Source: Archaeoglobaceae archaeon
GTDB lineage: Archaea; Halobacteriota; Archaeoglobi; Archaeoglobales; Archaeoglobaceae
Reading direction: 5' to 3'
DNA length: 64,000 nt
Assembly: GCA_025057895.1 (NCBI GenBank)
Contig: JANXEF010000002.1
Coordinates: 1-64,000, forward strand
Shown here: one piece after another, positions 1-8,469 of the stretch
Numbering within the stretch: position 1 is the first letter of the stretch
Layout of the letters: each line of letters begins with the position of its first letter
Program-made: the position numbers and the translations under genes
Notes under the pieces: model-generated
Seen by the model: the letters and a program-made list of their open reading frames with translations, nothing else
The model's database searches: none
What the model was told of the DNA's origin: nothing

Positions 1-159
1 AATTAATTTTTAAATTTAATAATAATAATATAAGATATAATAATTTTATATATATATTATAAATAAAAATAGTTATTATTATAATATTACAAGTTTATAC
101 AAAAATTTAAATTATAAATTAAAATATAATAAGTTTAATATTTTAATAAATTTTTAACA
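1..159. other. very AT-rich intergenic stretch downstream of pheS
   Basis: No open frame of useful length is visible. The stretch is almost entirely A and T, with tandem AAT/ATA-type runs and several TATATA tracts, much more extreme than other gaps in the window. It lies just past the pheS stop codon, so it may hold its terminator and promoters of a gene off the left edge. An easily melted DNA element is conceivable but nothing specific supports it. Confidence 0.5.
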
Positions 160-1581
160 TTACTTTTTTATCATGGGGAAGTTTTTAAGCCAGTTTAAAT
201 CTGGAAGATATAATTTTCTTAGGTCTTTTAGTCCAATTTTAAGCATTGCAAGTCTTCCAAATCCTAATCCCCATGCAAGAACTTTACCTTTTATCCCTAG
301 AGGTTCTGTTACTTCTTTTCTAAAAATTCCAGCTCCACCGAGCTCTATCCAGCCAAGATCATCGACGTAAACTTCGGGTTCTACGCTTGGCTCGGTATAT
401 GGAAAATATCCCGGTCTAAAGCGAACTTCTTCAAAACCAATTTTTATGAAAAATGTCTTTAACAAACCTAGTAAATGTTTGAACCCAACATCTTTGTCAA
501 GAACAACTCCCTCAAGCTGATCGAATTCTGGTAAATGAGTAGCATCGATACTCTCTCTTCTATAAACCTTGTCAATACAAAAAGCCTTCTGCGGGGGTTC
601 AGGATTCTTTGCAAGATATTTAATTGTTACCGCTGTAGTGTGAGTTCGCATTACGAGTTGTTTTGCTCTCTCAATATTCCATTTTCCTCCCCAACCTGTA
701 GATCCAGTAATCCAACCATTTTCATGTGTCTCTCTTACGCTATCTATGTTATTATAATCTATTTCTTCATACTGGTCGAGATAAAAGGTGTCTTGCATAT
801 CTCTTGCGGGATGATCTTGGGGCTGGAAGAGAGCATCGAAGTTCCAGAAAGCAAGTTGAATGTAATTTCCCTTGATCTCCTTGAATCCCATCTCGAGAAA
901 GATCTTTCTACATTCTTGAATTATTCTCTCGTAAGGATGACTTTTTCCACCATAAATTTCGGTGGAGGGAACATTTAAATCGTATCTTATAAATTCTTTG
1001 TCCTTCCAAGTTTTGCCGATTATTAAATCTTGAGTTAAATCTCCAATAGTATCTCTAATTTCGAATTTCGGTATTTTTGTTATCAAGAAACTAAAACTTT
1101 TTTCTTCCTGGACTTCTACCAGTTTTCTCTTTTCGAGAATCTTCTTTAACTCTTCATCTATTTCTTCTCCTTTTTCTACAGCTAAAAGGCCCATTTTTTC
1201 AATTAAAGTCATATTTCCAGTTATCTTTATCTTTCCATTTGTAATCTCAACTAACTTCTTTCTTTTTAGCCATCCTACTGCGATTTCGAACTCTTTTCCA
1301 AGTTTCCTTTTTAACTCCTCAATATCGTTTATTTCAGAGAGTAGTTTAAGTAGCCTCTCTTCAGGAAAACCCTCTAAAAGATACCTTTTTCCTTCAGTAG
1401 TTAGTTTAGTTTTCTTTTTTTTGGTTTCAAAAATCTCTGCGATTCCTTTTTCTTTTAACAGAAAAATAGCTTTCATCACTGCATCCTTGTTAATACCAGT
1501 CATTTTTGCAAACTCTTCGAGTTCGTATATTCTAGCAACCTCAACATTGCGGAGTACATCGATTTCAATTCTTGAAAGCAT
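160..1581 (-). CDS. pheS: phenylalanyl-tRNA synthetase alpha subunit
   Basis: Charges tRNA-Phe in the cytosol as the catalytic alpha subunit of an alpha2beta2 enzyme. The N-terminal third is a set of winged-helix-like repeats typical of archaeal/eukaryotic PheS. The C-terminal part is a class II synthetase core with the motif region MRTHTTAVT, the VYRRESIDATHLPEFDQLEG segment and a glycine-rich GLGFGRLAM motif 3. About 473 aa, normal for archaea. A TTG codon 15 nt upstream is in frame, but I chose the ATG at 1581 because a TTTAAAAG box sits about 23 nt before it, as expected for a leaderless mRNA. The beta subunit gene pheT is not in the window, so the pair is split or pheT lies off the left edge. 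Confidence 0.95.
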   Translation of the reverse strand: MLSRIEIDVLRNVEVARIYELEEFAKMTGINKDAVMKAIFLLKEKGIAEIFETKKKKTKLTTEGKRYLLEGFPEERLLKLLSEINDIEELKRKLGKEFEIAVGWLKRKKLVEITNGKIKITGNMTLIEKMGLLAVEKGEEIDEELKKILEKRKLVEVQEEKSFSFLITKIPKFEIRDTIGDLTQDLIIGKTWKDKEFIRYDLNVPSTEIYGGKSHPYERIIQECRKIFLEMGFKEIKGNYIQLAFWNFDALFQPQDHPARDMQDTFYLDQYEEIDYNNIDSVRETHENGWITGSTGWGGKWNIERAKQLVMRTHTTAVTIKYLAKNPEPPQKAFCIDKVYRRESIDATHLPEFDQLEGVVLDKDVGFKHLLGLLKTFFIKIGFEEVRFRPGYFPYTEPSVEPEVYVDDLGWIELGGAGIFRKEVTEPLGIKGKVLAWGLGFGRLAMLKIGLKDLRKLYLPDLNWLKNFPMIKK

Positions 1582-1679
1582 ATTTGAAGTTTTCAAAAAC
1601 TTTTAAAGATTTCTACTCAATTATTTAAGGTGAAATTATTGAAATTCTTCAAATTCATAAAAAGTTAATAAATTTTGAG

Positions 1680-2801
1680 TTATATTATAAGCTTTAGGAA
1701 CGGATATAGAAGTTTGATCTTCCAAGGAATTTCGCAGTGTAGAATTTTTTCGAGATCTCTAGCATTTGTGAGTTTCATTATTTTGAGAATTTTTTCTTCT
1801 TTATCTGCAAATAGATCCCAGAGTCTTCTAAAGAAGAAAGCAGTCAAAAGAGGCTTTTTAAGGAACTTTTTCAGGAGTAAATCGTATTCTTCTAGTTTTC
1901 CATTTTCAAAAAAGAACTTGTTCACGACTTCGCCAGCAAGATTGCCAGCAACCATCGAAATAGGAATTCCACCTCCAGTGTGGCTAATTATCATGCTTGC
2001 AGAGTCACCTGCAAAGATAACGTTTCCGTGAACGGCTCTCTCCAAAGGTTTGTCAATAGGAACTATTGCTCCAACTTTGCTAACAACCTCAGCCCTCTTC
2101 AAAAATTGGAAAGAGTAGGGAAATTCCTTAACAAACCTTTCAAGCACTCTATGGACACTCTCATTTGAAAATTTTGATCTAAAACCAACACCAACATTTG
2201 CAAAACCGTTTCCTTTTGGAATAATCCATCCATATGCTCCAGGACTAATCTCTTTTCCAATAAACATATAGACAGTTCTATAATCACATTCAACATTTCT
2301 CATAACAAACTGTTTTGCAGAAGAAATCTCGTAATTCCACAAGCCCAGCGATTTTGCAATTCTCGAGTTGGCACCATCACTTGCGATGAGAATTTTTGCC
2401 TCTCTTATCCCTTTATTGGTGTATAATCTTCCATTTTTGTAGTCTAGTATCACTTCTCTCTCTATCTTATGTCCTGAATCTTTAGCAATTTTTTGAATCA
2501 TTTTATCTCTATTTACAACGTGAAATTCAAAATTGATGTCATAACTTTTCCCATTTGGAAAGAAAAAAGAAATAACATCTGTTTTGTTACTCTCAAATCT
2601 TTTCGATATATCGAACAAACTGTAATCTCCGAGTTCTGGTAGAAGTCTCTTCATTTCTTTCTTTGTTGGTATTATCTCTCCACACTTTACAGGATGACCT
2701 AGTTTCTCTCTTTTATCGATTCCAACAACATCCAATGACTTTGAAAGACTTCTTAAAGCAAAAACTCCTGCTATTCCTAATCCAGCGACTATGACGTCCA
2801 C
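1680..2801 (-). CDS. geranylgeranyl reductase family FAD-dependent oxidoreductase
   Basis: Likely reduces double bonds of geranylgeranyl chains in archaeal membrane lipids (digeranylgeranylglycerophospholipid reductase family). It has an N-terminal FAD Rossmann motif GLGIAG near residue 8, the family motif KCGE near residue 40, and the second FAD motif GDSAS followed by HTGGGIPISM near residue 265. Length 373 aa fits the family. The start is a GTG; a TTTATA box about 20 nt upstream suggests a leaderless transcript, and no in-frame ATG exists before the FAD motif. Archaea often carry several paralogues acting on lipids, menaquinone or other isoprenoids, so the exact substrate cannot be fixed from sequence. 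It follows the SWIM-protein gene after a short gap on the same strand. Confidence 0.85.
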   Translation of the reverse strand: MDVIVAGLGIAGVFALRSLSKSLDVVGIDKREKLGHPVKCGEIIPTKKEMKRLLPELGDYSLFDISKRFESNKTDVISFFFPNGKSYDINFEFHVVNRDKMIQKIAKDSGHKIEREVILDYKNGRLYTNKGIREAKILIASDGANSRIAKSLGLWNYEISSAKQFVMRNVECDYRTVYMFIGKEISPGAYGWIIPKGNGFANVGVGFRSKFSNESVHRVLERFVKEFPYSFQFLKRAEVVSKVGAIVPIDKPLERAVHGNVIFAGDSASMIISHTGGGIPISMVAGNLAGEVVNKFFFENGKLEEYDLLLKKFLKKPLLTAFFFRRLWDLFADKEEKILKIMKLTNARDLEKILHCEIPWKIKLLYPFLKLII

Positions 2802-2822
2802 AAAAAAAATTGGTATAAAACT

Positions 2823-3149
2823 TTAAATTTTTTGGAAATCGGCATAGTATGTGTTTATTTCATCATAAAATTTCAAGATTTTTGCAACTTCTACTGCAAT
2901 AATGTGAGCGCAAGGCTCTCTACTCCTGAGATTGAGCTGGAAATCAGGACATGTACAGAAAAAATCCTCAACTATGTATTCATTCCTTCCAACAACTATG
3001 AAGAAATCAAGATATTTCTTAACTCTACGCTGGAACAGGTATAAAAAAGCCTTCTCTCCTCTTTTTCCATAATTCAAGAAAAGAGCTCTGTAGAGGTCAT
3101 AACCAATTCCTTTATTGCTTGCATCTACGACTTCATTCTTCAGCTTCAT
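2823..3149 (-). CDS. SWIM zinc-finger protein, Sws1-like candidate
   Basis: A small protein (about 108 aa) with one recognisable domain, a SWIM zinc finger: Cys65-x-Cys67, then Cys80-x-His82-x-x-Ala85. This matches the CxC-Xn-CxHxxA signature known for Sws1, the eukaryotic Shu-complex protein that helps Rad51. The rest is basic and helical with no other motif. The gene overlaps the end of the DUF2150 gene by 17 nt, so the two are probably translated together, and radA lies just upstream on the same strand. A role in homologous recombination with RadA is inferred from motif plus neighbourhood only; SWIM fingers also occur in other DNA- or protein-binding proteins. ATG at 3149 is preferred to the TTG six bases upstream. 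Confidence 0.7.
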   Translation of the reverse strand: MKLKNEVVDASNKGIGYDLYRALFLNYGKRGEKAFLYLFQRRVKKYLDFFIVVGRNEYIVEDFFCTCPDFQLNLRSREPCAHIIAVEVAKILKFYDEINTYYADFQKI

Positions 3150-3705
3150 CTCCAATTTGTGAAGAATCGATTTTTGAAAGTTCTACGATCATCGAGATCG
3201 CATCAATCCCATCAATCCAGCTCAGTATCGCATCATCCTCGGGTATGTTCAATTCTGGAAGTTTCTCTCCACGGATAACCTTTGCACCAATCCTTGCAAC
3301 AGCATCGAATGCTATATCCCGTCTACCTTTTCTCTCATTTTCGATTGCATCGTTTATCAATCCTTTTATATCTTTCTTGCTGAATTTACCTTCGATGTAG
3401 TATTCGAAAGAGGCAAGAACAGCTTTAACTGACTCTAAAGTCAGAAAGAATAAGTCTTCCTTGAGATCTGAATTAAATTTATAATTTTTATTAAAAATAT
3501 TCTTTATTTTTTCTATTTCCTTTAAAGCCTCTGATTTCTTGATCTCCCTCTCTTTAATAGCATTCAGAATGCTGAAACAAGCTATTATCACGTCTTCAAG
3601 CATTTGATCGAAAACGATGAGCGTTGAAGGATCTTCCTCACTAACTCTAATCTCGTTTATCTTTTTTATCCAGTTTTGAAGTCTTATTTCATTATAGAAC
3701 TCCAT
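3133..3705 (-). CDS. DUF2150 family archaeal protein
   Basis: A 190-aa acidic, mostly helical protein. The N-terminal segment FYNEIRLQNWIKKINE, followed by a central region rich in Glu/Lys helices, resembles the euryarchaeal DUF2150 family (also common in haloarchaea), for which I know of no function. No signal peptide, membrane segment or metal motif is visible. It starts with ATG, has a CTTATATC box about 28 nt upstream, and overlaps the SWIM gene at its 3' end. Its position between radA and a SWIM protein gene suggests a link with recombination or DNA repair, but that is inference from context. Confidence 0.75.
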   Translation of the reverse strand: MEFYNEIRLQNWIKKINEIRVSEEDPSTLIVFDQMLEDVIIACFSILNAIKEREIKKSEALKEIEKIKNIFNKNYKFNSDLKEDLFFLTLESVKAVLASFEYYIEGKFSKKDIKGLINDAIENERKGRRDIAFDAVARIGAKVIRGEKLPELNIPEDDAILSWIDGIDAISMIVELSKIDSSQIGDEAEE

Positions 3706-3777
3706 GATTTTTGTTTTATCAAGAAAGATATAAGGATTTCTAATTTAACGATTTAAGCTTTTAAATTTTAAAAGAAA

Positions 3778-4746
3778 TCACTTCGCATCTTCAATTCCCC
3801 TCTCGCTAACTCTAAAAACGACTTCGCTTTCGGGTAGATGAGGAGAATCCACGAGTCTCGCAATCCTCAAGTCACCCTTGCTCTTCTTTAGATAAACCCT
3901 GTAAGTAGCTGTATGAGCAACTATATGCCCTCCAACCGGTTTTGTTGGATCCCCAAATATAACATCGGGTCTTGCCATAACCTGATTTGTCACAACGACT
4001 GCAGAATTGAAGAGTTCTCCAAACTTCATTAGATCATGCATATGTCTGTTGAGTTTTTGCTGTCTATCAGCAAGCGTTCCCCTGCCCACATATTCCGCTC
4101 TGAAATGTGAAGTCAGAGAATCAACTACTAGAAGTCTCACATTTTTTCCATCTTTTCTTAATCTTTCTGTGAGCTCCTTAGCGTTGTCAACTAAAAGCAT
4201 TTGATGGTTTGAATTGTAAGCTTGCGCAACATATATGTTTTTGAGAACATCGTTTGGATCTAGGTTTTTTGCCAAAGCCATTTGGATTATCCTTTCTGGT
4301 CTAAAGGTGTTTTCAGTATCTATAACTATGGCACATCCATTTAATCCACCCTTTTCTTCTGGAAGTTGAACGTTTACAGCTAGTTGATGACATAGTTGTG
4401 TTTTTCCACTCCCAAATTCTCCAAACAATTCTGTAATAGCTTGTGTTTCAATTCCACCTCCAAAAAGGTTGTCTAGTTCTTTGCTTCCACTTGTTATTTT
4501 TTTCACGTTTTTCCTCCTTTCAAGAACTTTTTCTCCACTTTCGAAACCACCTATGCTTGACATCTTTCTTGCGTGTTGAATTATCTTCAAAGCGGTTGAC
4601 TCCCCAATTCCTGCAATTGACGAAATCTCAGCTGGAGATGCGATTGCAATTGCTTCTATAGTGGTGAAGCCAGCCTCTCTAAGCTTTCTTGCAGTCTCAG
4701 GACCTACTCCAGGTATTTCTTCGAGATCTACAATTTCATCACTCAT
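3778..4746 (-). CDS. radA: DNA repair and recombination protein RadA
   Basis: Archaeal RecA/Rad51 recombinase; forms filaments on single-stranded DNA and catalyses strand exchange. Residues 1-60 form the helix-hairpin-helix DNA-binding domain ([14 protein letters not shown] and [13 protein letters not shown]). The ATPase core has Walker A GEFGSGKT at 109-116, Walker B LLVVDS near 205 and the L2-region segment [14 protein letters not shown]. At 322 aa it is of normal length. The polymerisation motif of the linker ([11 protein letters not shown], residues 68-78) is recognisable. It starts with ATG. The SWIM and DUF2150 genes follow on the same strand after a 72-nt gap that seems to carry their own promoter. 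Confidence 0.97.
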   Translation of the reverse strand: MSDEIVDLEEIPGVGPETARKLREAGFTTIEAIAIASPAEISSIAGIGESTALKIIQHARKMSSIGGFESGEKVLERRKNVKKITSGSKELDNLFGGGIETQAITELFGEFGSGKTQLCHQLAVNVQLPEEKGGLNGCAIVIDTENTFRPERIIQMALAKNLDPNDVLKNIYVAQAYNSNHQMLLVDNAKELTERLRKDGKNVRLLVVDSLTSHFRAEYVGRGTLADRQQKLNRHMHDLMKFGELFNSAVVVTNQVMARPDVIFGDPTKPVGGHIVAHTATYRVYLKKSKGDLRIARLVDSPHLPESEVVFRVSERGIEDAK

Positions 4747-4791
4747 CAGTAATTCTTTTACATCGAAGAATTAAGCTTTTTGCTCATTCAT

Positions 4792-5766
4792 TTATTCAAC
4801 TGCTCTCAAGGATTCTCTAACAGATTTATTCAATGCTATCTCACCTATAGATTTCATGTGTCTACAGGTACTGAGTAGAGATTCTAGGCTAATACGATAC
4901 TGCGGACTACCTTCGATTTTTTCGATCATTTTTTTCTCTATTTCCTCAAAGAGTTGTATAGAATCTTCAGACATTTCAAGATCTGAATTAAAATAGGCAT
5001 TTGAAACCATTTCGAAAGCTTTATTAAGTTCGATTAAAAAAATCTCGAGAGTTTCAAGTTCTCCTTTTATATACAATTTCACGATATATTTTGAGAAATT
5101 TTCAAGATTGTCTATTATTTCCTCGATCAGTTTTGCAACTGTTCTTATTCCAAGAATTAGTCGTAGTTCATTCCATTTCGCTGGGCTTGAAAATTCTCTT
5201 ACAAGTCTATGTTCCTGCCTTATAGCAAGCAAATAAAGTCGGTCTGTATCATCTTCTAGATTTTTTAGTTCTGGGAGAGCTGAAAAATCGGATTTTTTTA
5301 TAGCCTCTAGTATTGTTCCAATCATTGTTCTAACTATCTGAGTCATTCTTTTGACAACTCCATACATATCGAAATCGGTAACTGTGAGACATCTCAAGAC
5401 GACTCTATCACTTGCATCTATTATCTCCATTCCTATTAGACTCTTAACAATCTCACTTATCTTTGCAATCAATCTAGAAGTCATTTTTTTGTCTGTAATT
5501 ATGATCTCGTCAATTCCTTGGATGTAGAGAGCGTAAATGAATCTTCTTAGAAACTTCTCGTCATATCTCCTGAAATCTGTAATCTCTACTTTGGAAATTC
5601 TGATGTCCTCTTTAAAACCTCTTGGATATAGCGTGATAACTTTATCTTCTATTTCCAAGACTATTTCATCCCCTTGTTTTAATCCATTTGCTTTAATCCA
5701 ATCCTTTGGTAAACTCACCATATAACTTGAGCCACCAATCAACTGCAGTTTTCTTTTTTCCATCAT
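4792..5766 (-). CDS. AbrB-PhoU family regulator
   Basis: A 324-aa protein with an N-terminal SpoVT/AbrB-type DNA-binding fold (residues about 3-50, with SYMVSLPKDWIKANGLKQGD) fused to PhoU-like helical repeats over the rest. Such fusions are typical of archaea and are presumed to be phosphate-responsive regulators, but no pst transport genes lie nearby, so the signal is open. The gene begins with two consecutive ATG codons; the first is taken. It is divergent from cofG, sharing a gap of about 110 nt that must hold both promoters. Confidence 0.8.
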   Translation of the reverse strand: MMEKRKLQLIGGSSYMVSLPKDWIKANGLKQGDEIVLEIEDKVITLYPRGFKEDIRISKVEITDFRRYDEKFLRRFIYALYIQGIDEIIITDKKMTSRLIAKISEIVKSLIGMEIIDASDRVVLRCLTVTDFDMYGVVKRMTQIVRTMIGTILEAIKKSDFSALPELKNLEDDTDRLYLLAIRQEHRLVREFSSPAKWNELRLILGIRTVAKLIEEIIDNLENFSKYIVKLYIKGELETLEIFLIELNKAFEMVSNAYFNSDLEMSEDSIQLFEEIEKKMIEKIEGSPQYRISLESLLSTCRHMKSIGEIALNKSVRESLRAVE

Positions 5767-5878
5767 ACAAAGACCTACTATGGAGTAAAAATAACTTTCG
5801 ATTGTTGTCCAATCAATACGAAAAGCTTATTCAAAGGTGTGTAGAAGAATTTTTTTAGTTGAGAGGAGATCGATATAT

Positions 5879-6853
5879 GTGATCGTAACATATTCAAGAA
5901 ATGTTTTTCTTCCTCTGACAAGAAACTGCAGAAACAAATGCTGGTATTGTGGATTTAAGAGCGAAAAAATAAGTATTATGCAAAAAGAAGAAGTAGAAAA
6001 GATTTTTTTAATGGCAAAAAATGCAAAAGAAGCTCTTTTTACGTTTGGAGAGAAACCAGACGTTTATCCAGAGATTAGGAAGATTTTGAGACTTTGGGGT
6101 TACAAAAATTTTCTTGATTATGTGGTAGAGATGAACAAGTTAGCAATCAGTCATGGACTTCTTCCACACACAAATGCAGGAGTCCTAAGTAAAGAAGAAC
6201 TAGAAAAACTGAAAAATTTCAATGCTAGCCTAGGACTTATGCTCGAACAGGCTGTTGAACTTGAATGTCACTCGGAAAGTCCTGGAAAAAAACCTGAGAA
6301 AAGAATAAGAACAATCAAAAATGCTGGAAAATTGCAGATACCATTTACGACTGGTTTACTCCTCGGTATCGGAGAAAAGGAATATGACAGAGCTTATTCT
6401 CTTGAGGTAATTGCTGAGATCCAAAAAAATTTTGGACACATCCAGGAAGTGATAATACAAAACTTCAAACCAAAAAAGGGAACAAGAATGGAAAATTGGA
6501 AAGAACCGAGTTTTGAGGAGATTTTGAGAACTGTAGAGCTTGCGAGAAAAATTTTACCAAAGGATGTGGCAATTCAAATACCTCCGAATCTAATAGAGAA
6601 CATTTATCCCTTTCTAAAACTAGGAGCGAATGATTTAGGTGGAATTTCTGAAATTACTCCAGATTATATAAATCCAGAGCTCCCATGGCCTTCATTAAGT
6701 GATTTAAGAAAGAGAATAGGTGGGTTCACCCTTAGAGAACGACTTCCTGTATATCCAAAATTCGTAAAGCTTAAATTGTTTGGAAGCGCTGTCAGTGGGC
6801 TAATAGAGGTGTACTCGGATGAGGATGGATACGCTCGCTTTGGATCCTTTTGA
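5879..6853 (+). CDS. cofG: FO synthase subunit 1 (7,8-didemethyl-8-hydroxy-5-deazariboflavin synthase)
   Basis: Radical SAM enzyme that, with CofH, makes FO, the deazaflavin core of coenzyme F420, from 5-amino-6-(D-ribitylamino)uracil and tyrosine. The sequence TYSRNVFLPLTRNCRNKCWYC carries the CxxxCxxC iron-sulfur motif near the N terminus, as in CofG. About 324 aa. An upstream in-frame GTG at 5837 would add 14 residues; I prefer the GTG at 5879 because GAGGAGAT lies at a good ribosome-site distance and family members start near the TYSRN segment. The 3' end overlaps cofH by 35 nt. Confidence 0.93.
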   Translation: MIVTYSRNVFLPLTRNCRNKCWYCGFKSEKISIMQKEEVEKIFLMAKNAKEALFTFGEKPDVYPEIRKILRLWGYKNFLDYVVEMNKLAISHGLLPHTNAGVLSKEELEKLKNFNASLGLMLEQAVELECHSESPGKKPEKRIRTIKNAGKLQIPFTTGLLLGIGEKEYDRAYSLEVIAEIQKNFGHIQEVIIQNFKPKKGTRMENWKEPSFEEILRTVELARKILPKDVAIQIPPNLIENIYPFLKLGANDLGGISEITPDYINPELPWPSLSDLRKRIGGFTLRERLPVYPKFVKLKLFGSAVSGLIEVYSDEDGYARFGSF

Positions 6854-7841
6854 ACTCGTTTCAAATCCTTATGAAACTTTTAAACTTGCGGATGAGCTCA
6901 GAAAAAAAGCTGTAGGTGATGTTGTTACTTTTGTCGTTAACAGAAACATAAATTTTACAGACATATGTATCAACAATTGTAAATTTTGCTCTTTTCGAAA
7001 TAGCAGAGGTTTTAAATTATCTCTAGAAGAGATGAGAAGAAAAGTGGAGGAAGCAATGGATTTTGGCTGTACAGAAGTTTGTATTCAGGGCGGATTGTTA
7101 CCAGGGGCAGATATAGATTTTTATATATCGATTCTTGAAACAGTTCGAGAAGTTTCGAAGAAAATTCACATTCATGCTTTTTCGCCAATGGAAGTATACC
7201 ATATGGCTAGGAATAGTGGAATATCAACTTTTGAAGCCTTGAAGATCTTAAAAAAGAAAGGACTCAATTCGATGCCTGGAACAGCAGCAGAAATACTTGA
7301 CGATCGCATAAGAAAAGAAATATGTCCTGATAAGCTGAAAACTGGAGATTGGGTTAGAATAATAAAAGAAGCACATAAAATTGGCATACCAACAACAGCA
7401 ACGATGATGTATGGTCATGTGGAAAGTTGGAAAGAAAGAATAGATCATATATTGCTGATTAGGAGAATTCAAGAAGAAACCGATGGCTTTACAGAATTCA
7501 TACCACTGTCCTTCATGTGGAAGAACAACGATCTTGGCCTGATAGCTAGAGGTGCGAGTGGATTTGAGGATCTACTTGTAATAGCGATCGCTCGTATTTT
7601 ACTCTATCCTGAAATCAAGAATGTTCAAGCCTCTTGGGTTAAACTTGGACCTAAACTTGCACAAGCTGCTTTAAACTTTGGAGCAAATGATCTTGGGGGA
7701 ACATTGATCGAAGAGAACATCTCTAAATCGGCTGGAGCTACGAGTGGAGAATTTTTAAGTCCTAAAGAACTGCGAGAATTGATAAAAAGAGCAAAAAGAA
7801 TACCGAAACAGAGAGATACGTTGTATAGAATTCTCGATTGA
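6819..7841 (+). CDS. cofH: FO synthase subunit 2 (5-amino-6-(D-ribitylamino)uracil--L-tyrosine 4-hydroxyphenyl transferase)
   Basis: Second radical SAM enzyme of FO formation; it makes the tyrosine-derived adduct that CofG cyclises. The radical SAM motif appears as CINNCKFC after NRNINFTDI, near residue 50. The C-terminal part contains GANDLGGTLIEE, characteristic of the CofH/MqnC/MqnE group. Length 340 aa. It overlaps cofG by 35 nt, so the two subunits are translationally coupled. MqnC/MqnE of futalosine menaquinone synthesis are the main look-alikes, but the cofG partner settles the call. ATG at 6825 is an alternative start. Confidence 0.92.
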   Translation: MRMDTLALDPFELVSNPYETFKLADELRKKAVGDVVTFVVNRNINFTDICINNCKFCSFRNSRGFKLSLEEMRRKVEEAMDFGCTEVCIQGGLLPGADIDFYISILETVREVSKKIHIHAFSPMEVYHMARNSGISTFEALKILKKKGLNSMPGTAAEILDDRIRKEICPDKLKTGDWVRIIKEAHKIGIPTTATMMYGHVESWKERIDHILLIRRIQEETDGFTEFIPLSFMWKNNDLGLIARGASGFEDLLVIAIARILLYPEIKNVQASWVKLGPKLAQAALNFGANDLGGTLIEENISKSAGATSGEFLSPKELRELIKRAKRIPKQRDTLYRILD

Positions 7842-7993
7842 AATATAAAGATATATTCCACTTTTTTAAAAACACCATGTGAAAGAATGATGTTTTAGTT
7901 CGGTATTTTGATAGATAAAAAATCGAATATAGAAAAATCTCTCTAATAAAATTACAAATGCTAAGTTGATGGTAATTAAACTAAAAATAGAAA
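7842..7993. other. intergenic, between cofH and tRNA-Tyr
   Basis: AT-rich, with a T-run around 7861-7867 that could terminate cofH transcription. I see no gene. GATG-type motifs here lack matching D boxes, so no C/D RNA is called. Confidence 0.4.
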
Positions 7994-8092
7994 TCCCGCC
8001 TCCCGGATTTGAACCGGGGACACCGGGATCTCCGCTTGCCAGCGGAGTGGCAAACTACAGTCCCGCGCTCTCCCAGGCTGAGCTAAGGCGGG
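7994..8092 (-). tRNA. tRNA-Tyr (GUA) with an intron of about 25 nt
   Basis: On the minus strand the acceptor arm CCCGCCT pairs with AGGCGGG, the D-stem is GCTC/GAGC, the T-arm is CCCGG-TTCAAAT-CCGGG, and the anticodon stem CGGGA pairs with TCCCG across an insertion. The mature loop reads CTGTAGA with anticodon GTA, so the insertion falls after position 37, the usual archaeal site. The intron (about 25 nt, + strand 8022-8046) folds into a CTCCGC/GCGGAG hairpin. C1-G72 is the archaeal tyrosine identity pair. CCA is not encoded. A TTTTAAATA box lies about 20 nt upstream. Confidence 0.95.
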
Positions 8093-8314
8093 TTCTTTAA
8101 ATTATTTAAAACTTTTTGCTTAAAAACATTGCGGTATCTTTTGATATAAAACCTCAAAAAGCTATTCTATAATATTCATTTTTGAGAAGAAAGGTTTAAA
8201 ATATTTGGCTTTTTTATTTCTATTATCTTCTCTTTTAATCTTATTCAACTTGAAAAATATATTAACTTGGAAAATTTTTGAAATAAAGAGCGGGGAAGGG
8301 GAAAATACTGCTAA
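8093..8314. other. intergenic, between two tRNA genes
   Basis: About 220 nt with no coding potential. It holds the TATA-like box of tRNA-Tyr near 8107-8115. At 8290-8305 a GC-rich AGCGGGGAAGGGG segment echoes the first bases of the neighbouring initiator tRNA but does not fold as a tRNA. Confidence 0.4.
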
Positions 8315-8389
8315 TAGCGGGGCGTGGATTTGAACCACGGATCTGCGGGTTATGAGCCCGCCGGGATTACCTGACTACCCTACCCCGCT
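8315..8389 (-). tRNA. initiator tRNA-Met (CAU)
   Basis: Read on the minus strand, acceptor AGCGGGG pairs with CCCCGCT (A1-U72), and the anticodon arm is GCGGG-CTCATAA-CCCGC, giving anticodon CAT. A1-U72 plus the three G-C pairs GGG/CCC next to the anticodon loop are the hallmarks of archaeal initiator tRNA, as opposed to elongator Met or the tRNA-Ile2 that also shows CAT. The T-arm is CGTGG-TTCAAAT-CCACG. No intron; CCA is not encoded. It is 75 nt including the discriminator A. Confidence 0.95.
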
Positions 8390-8469
8390 TATCGATTTTA
8401 ATTCTTTCGATATTTCAATCTTTCTGCCAATGACTAAAAACATTTAAATTTTCGAAACTAGCTTCAATC

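Noticed and set aside
8290-8306. Partial duplicate of the initiator tRNA
   Set aside because: Only the first seven bases resemble the tRNA; no arms can be formed.
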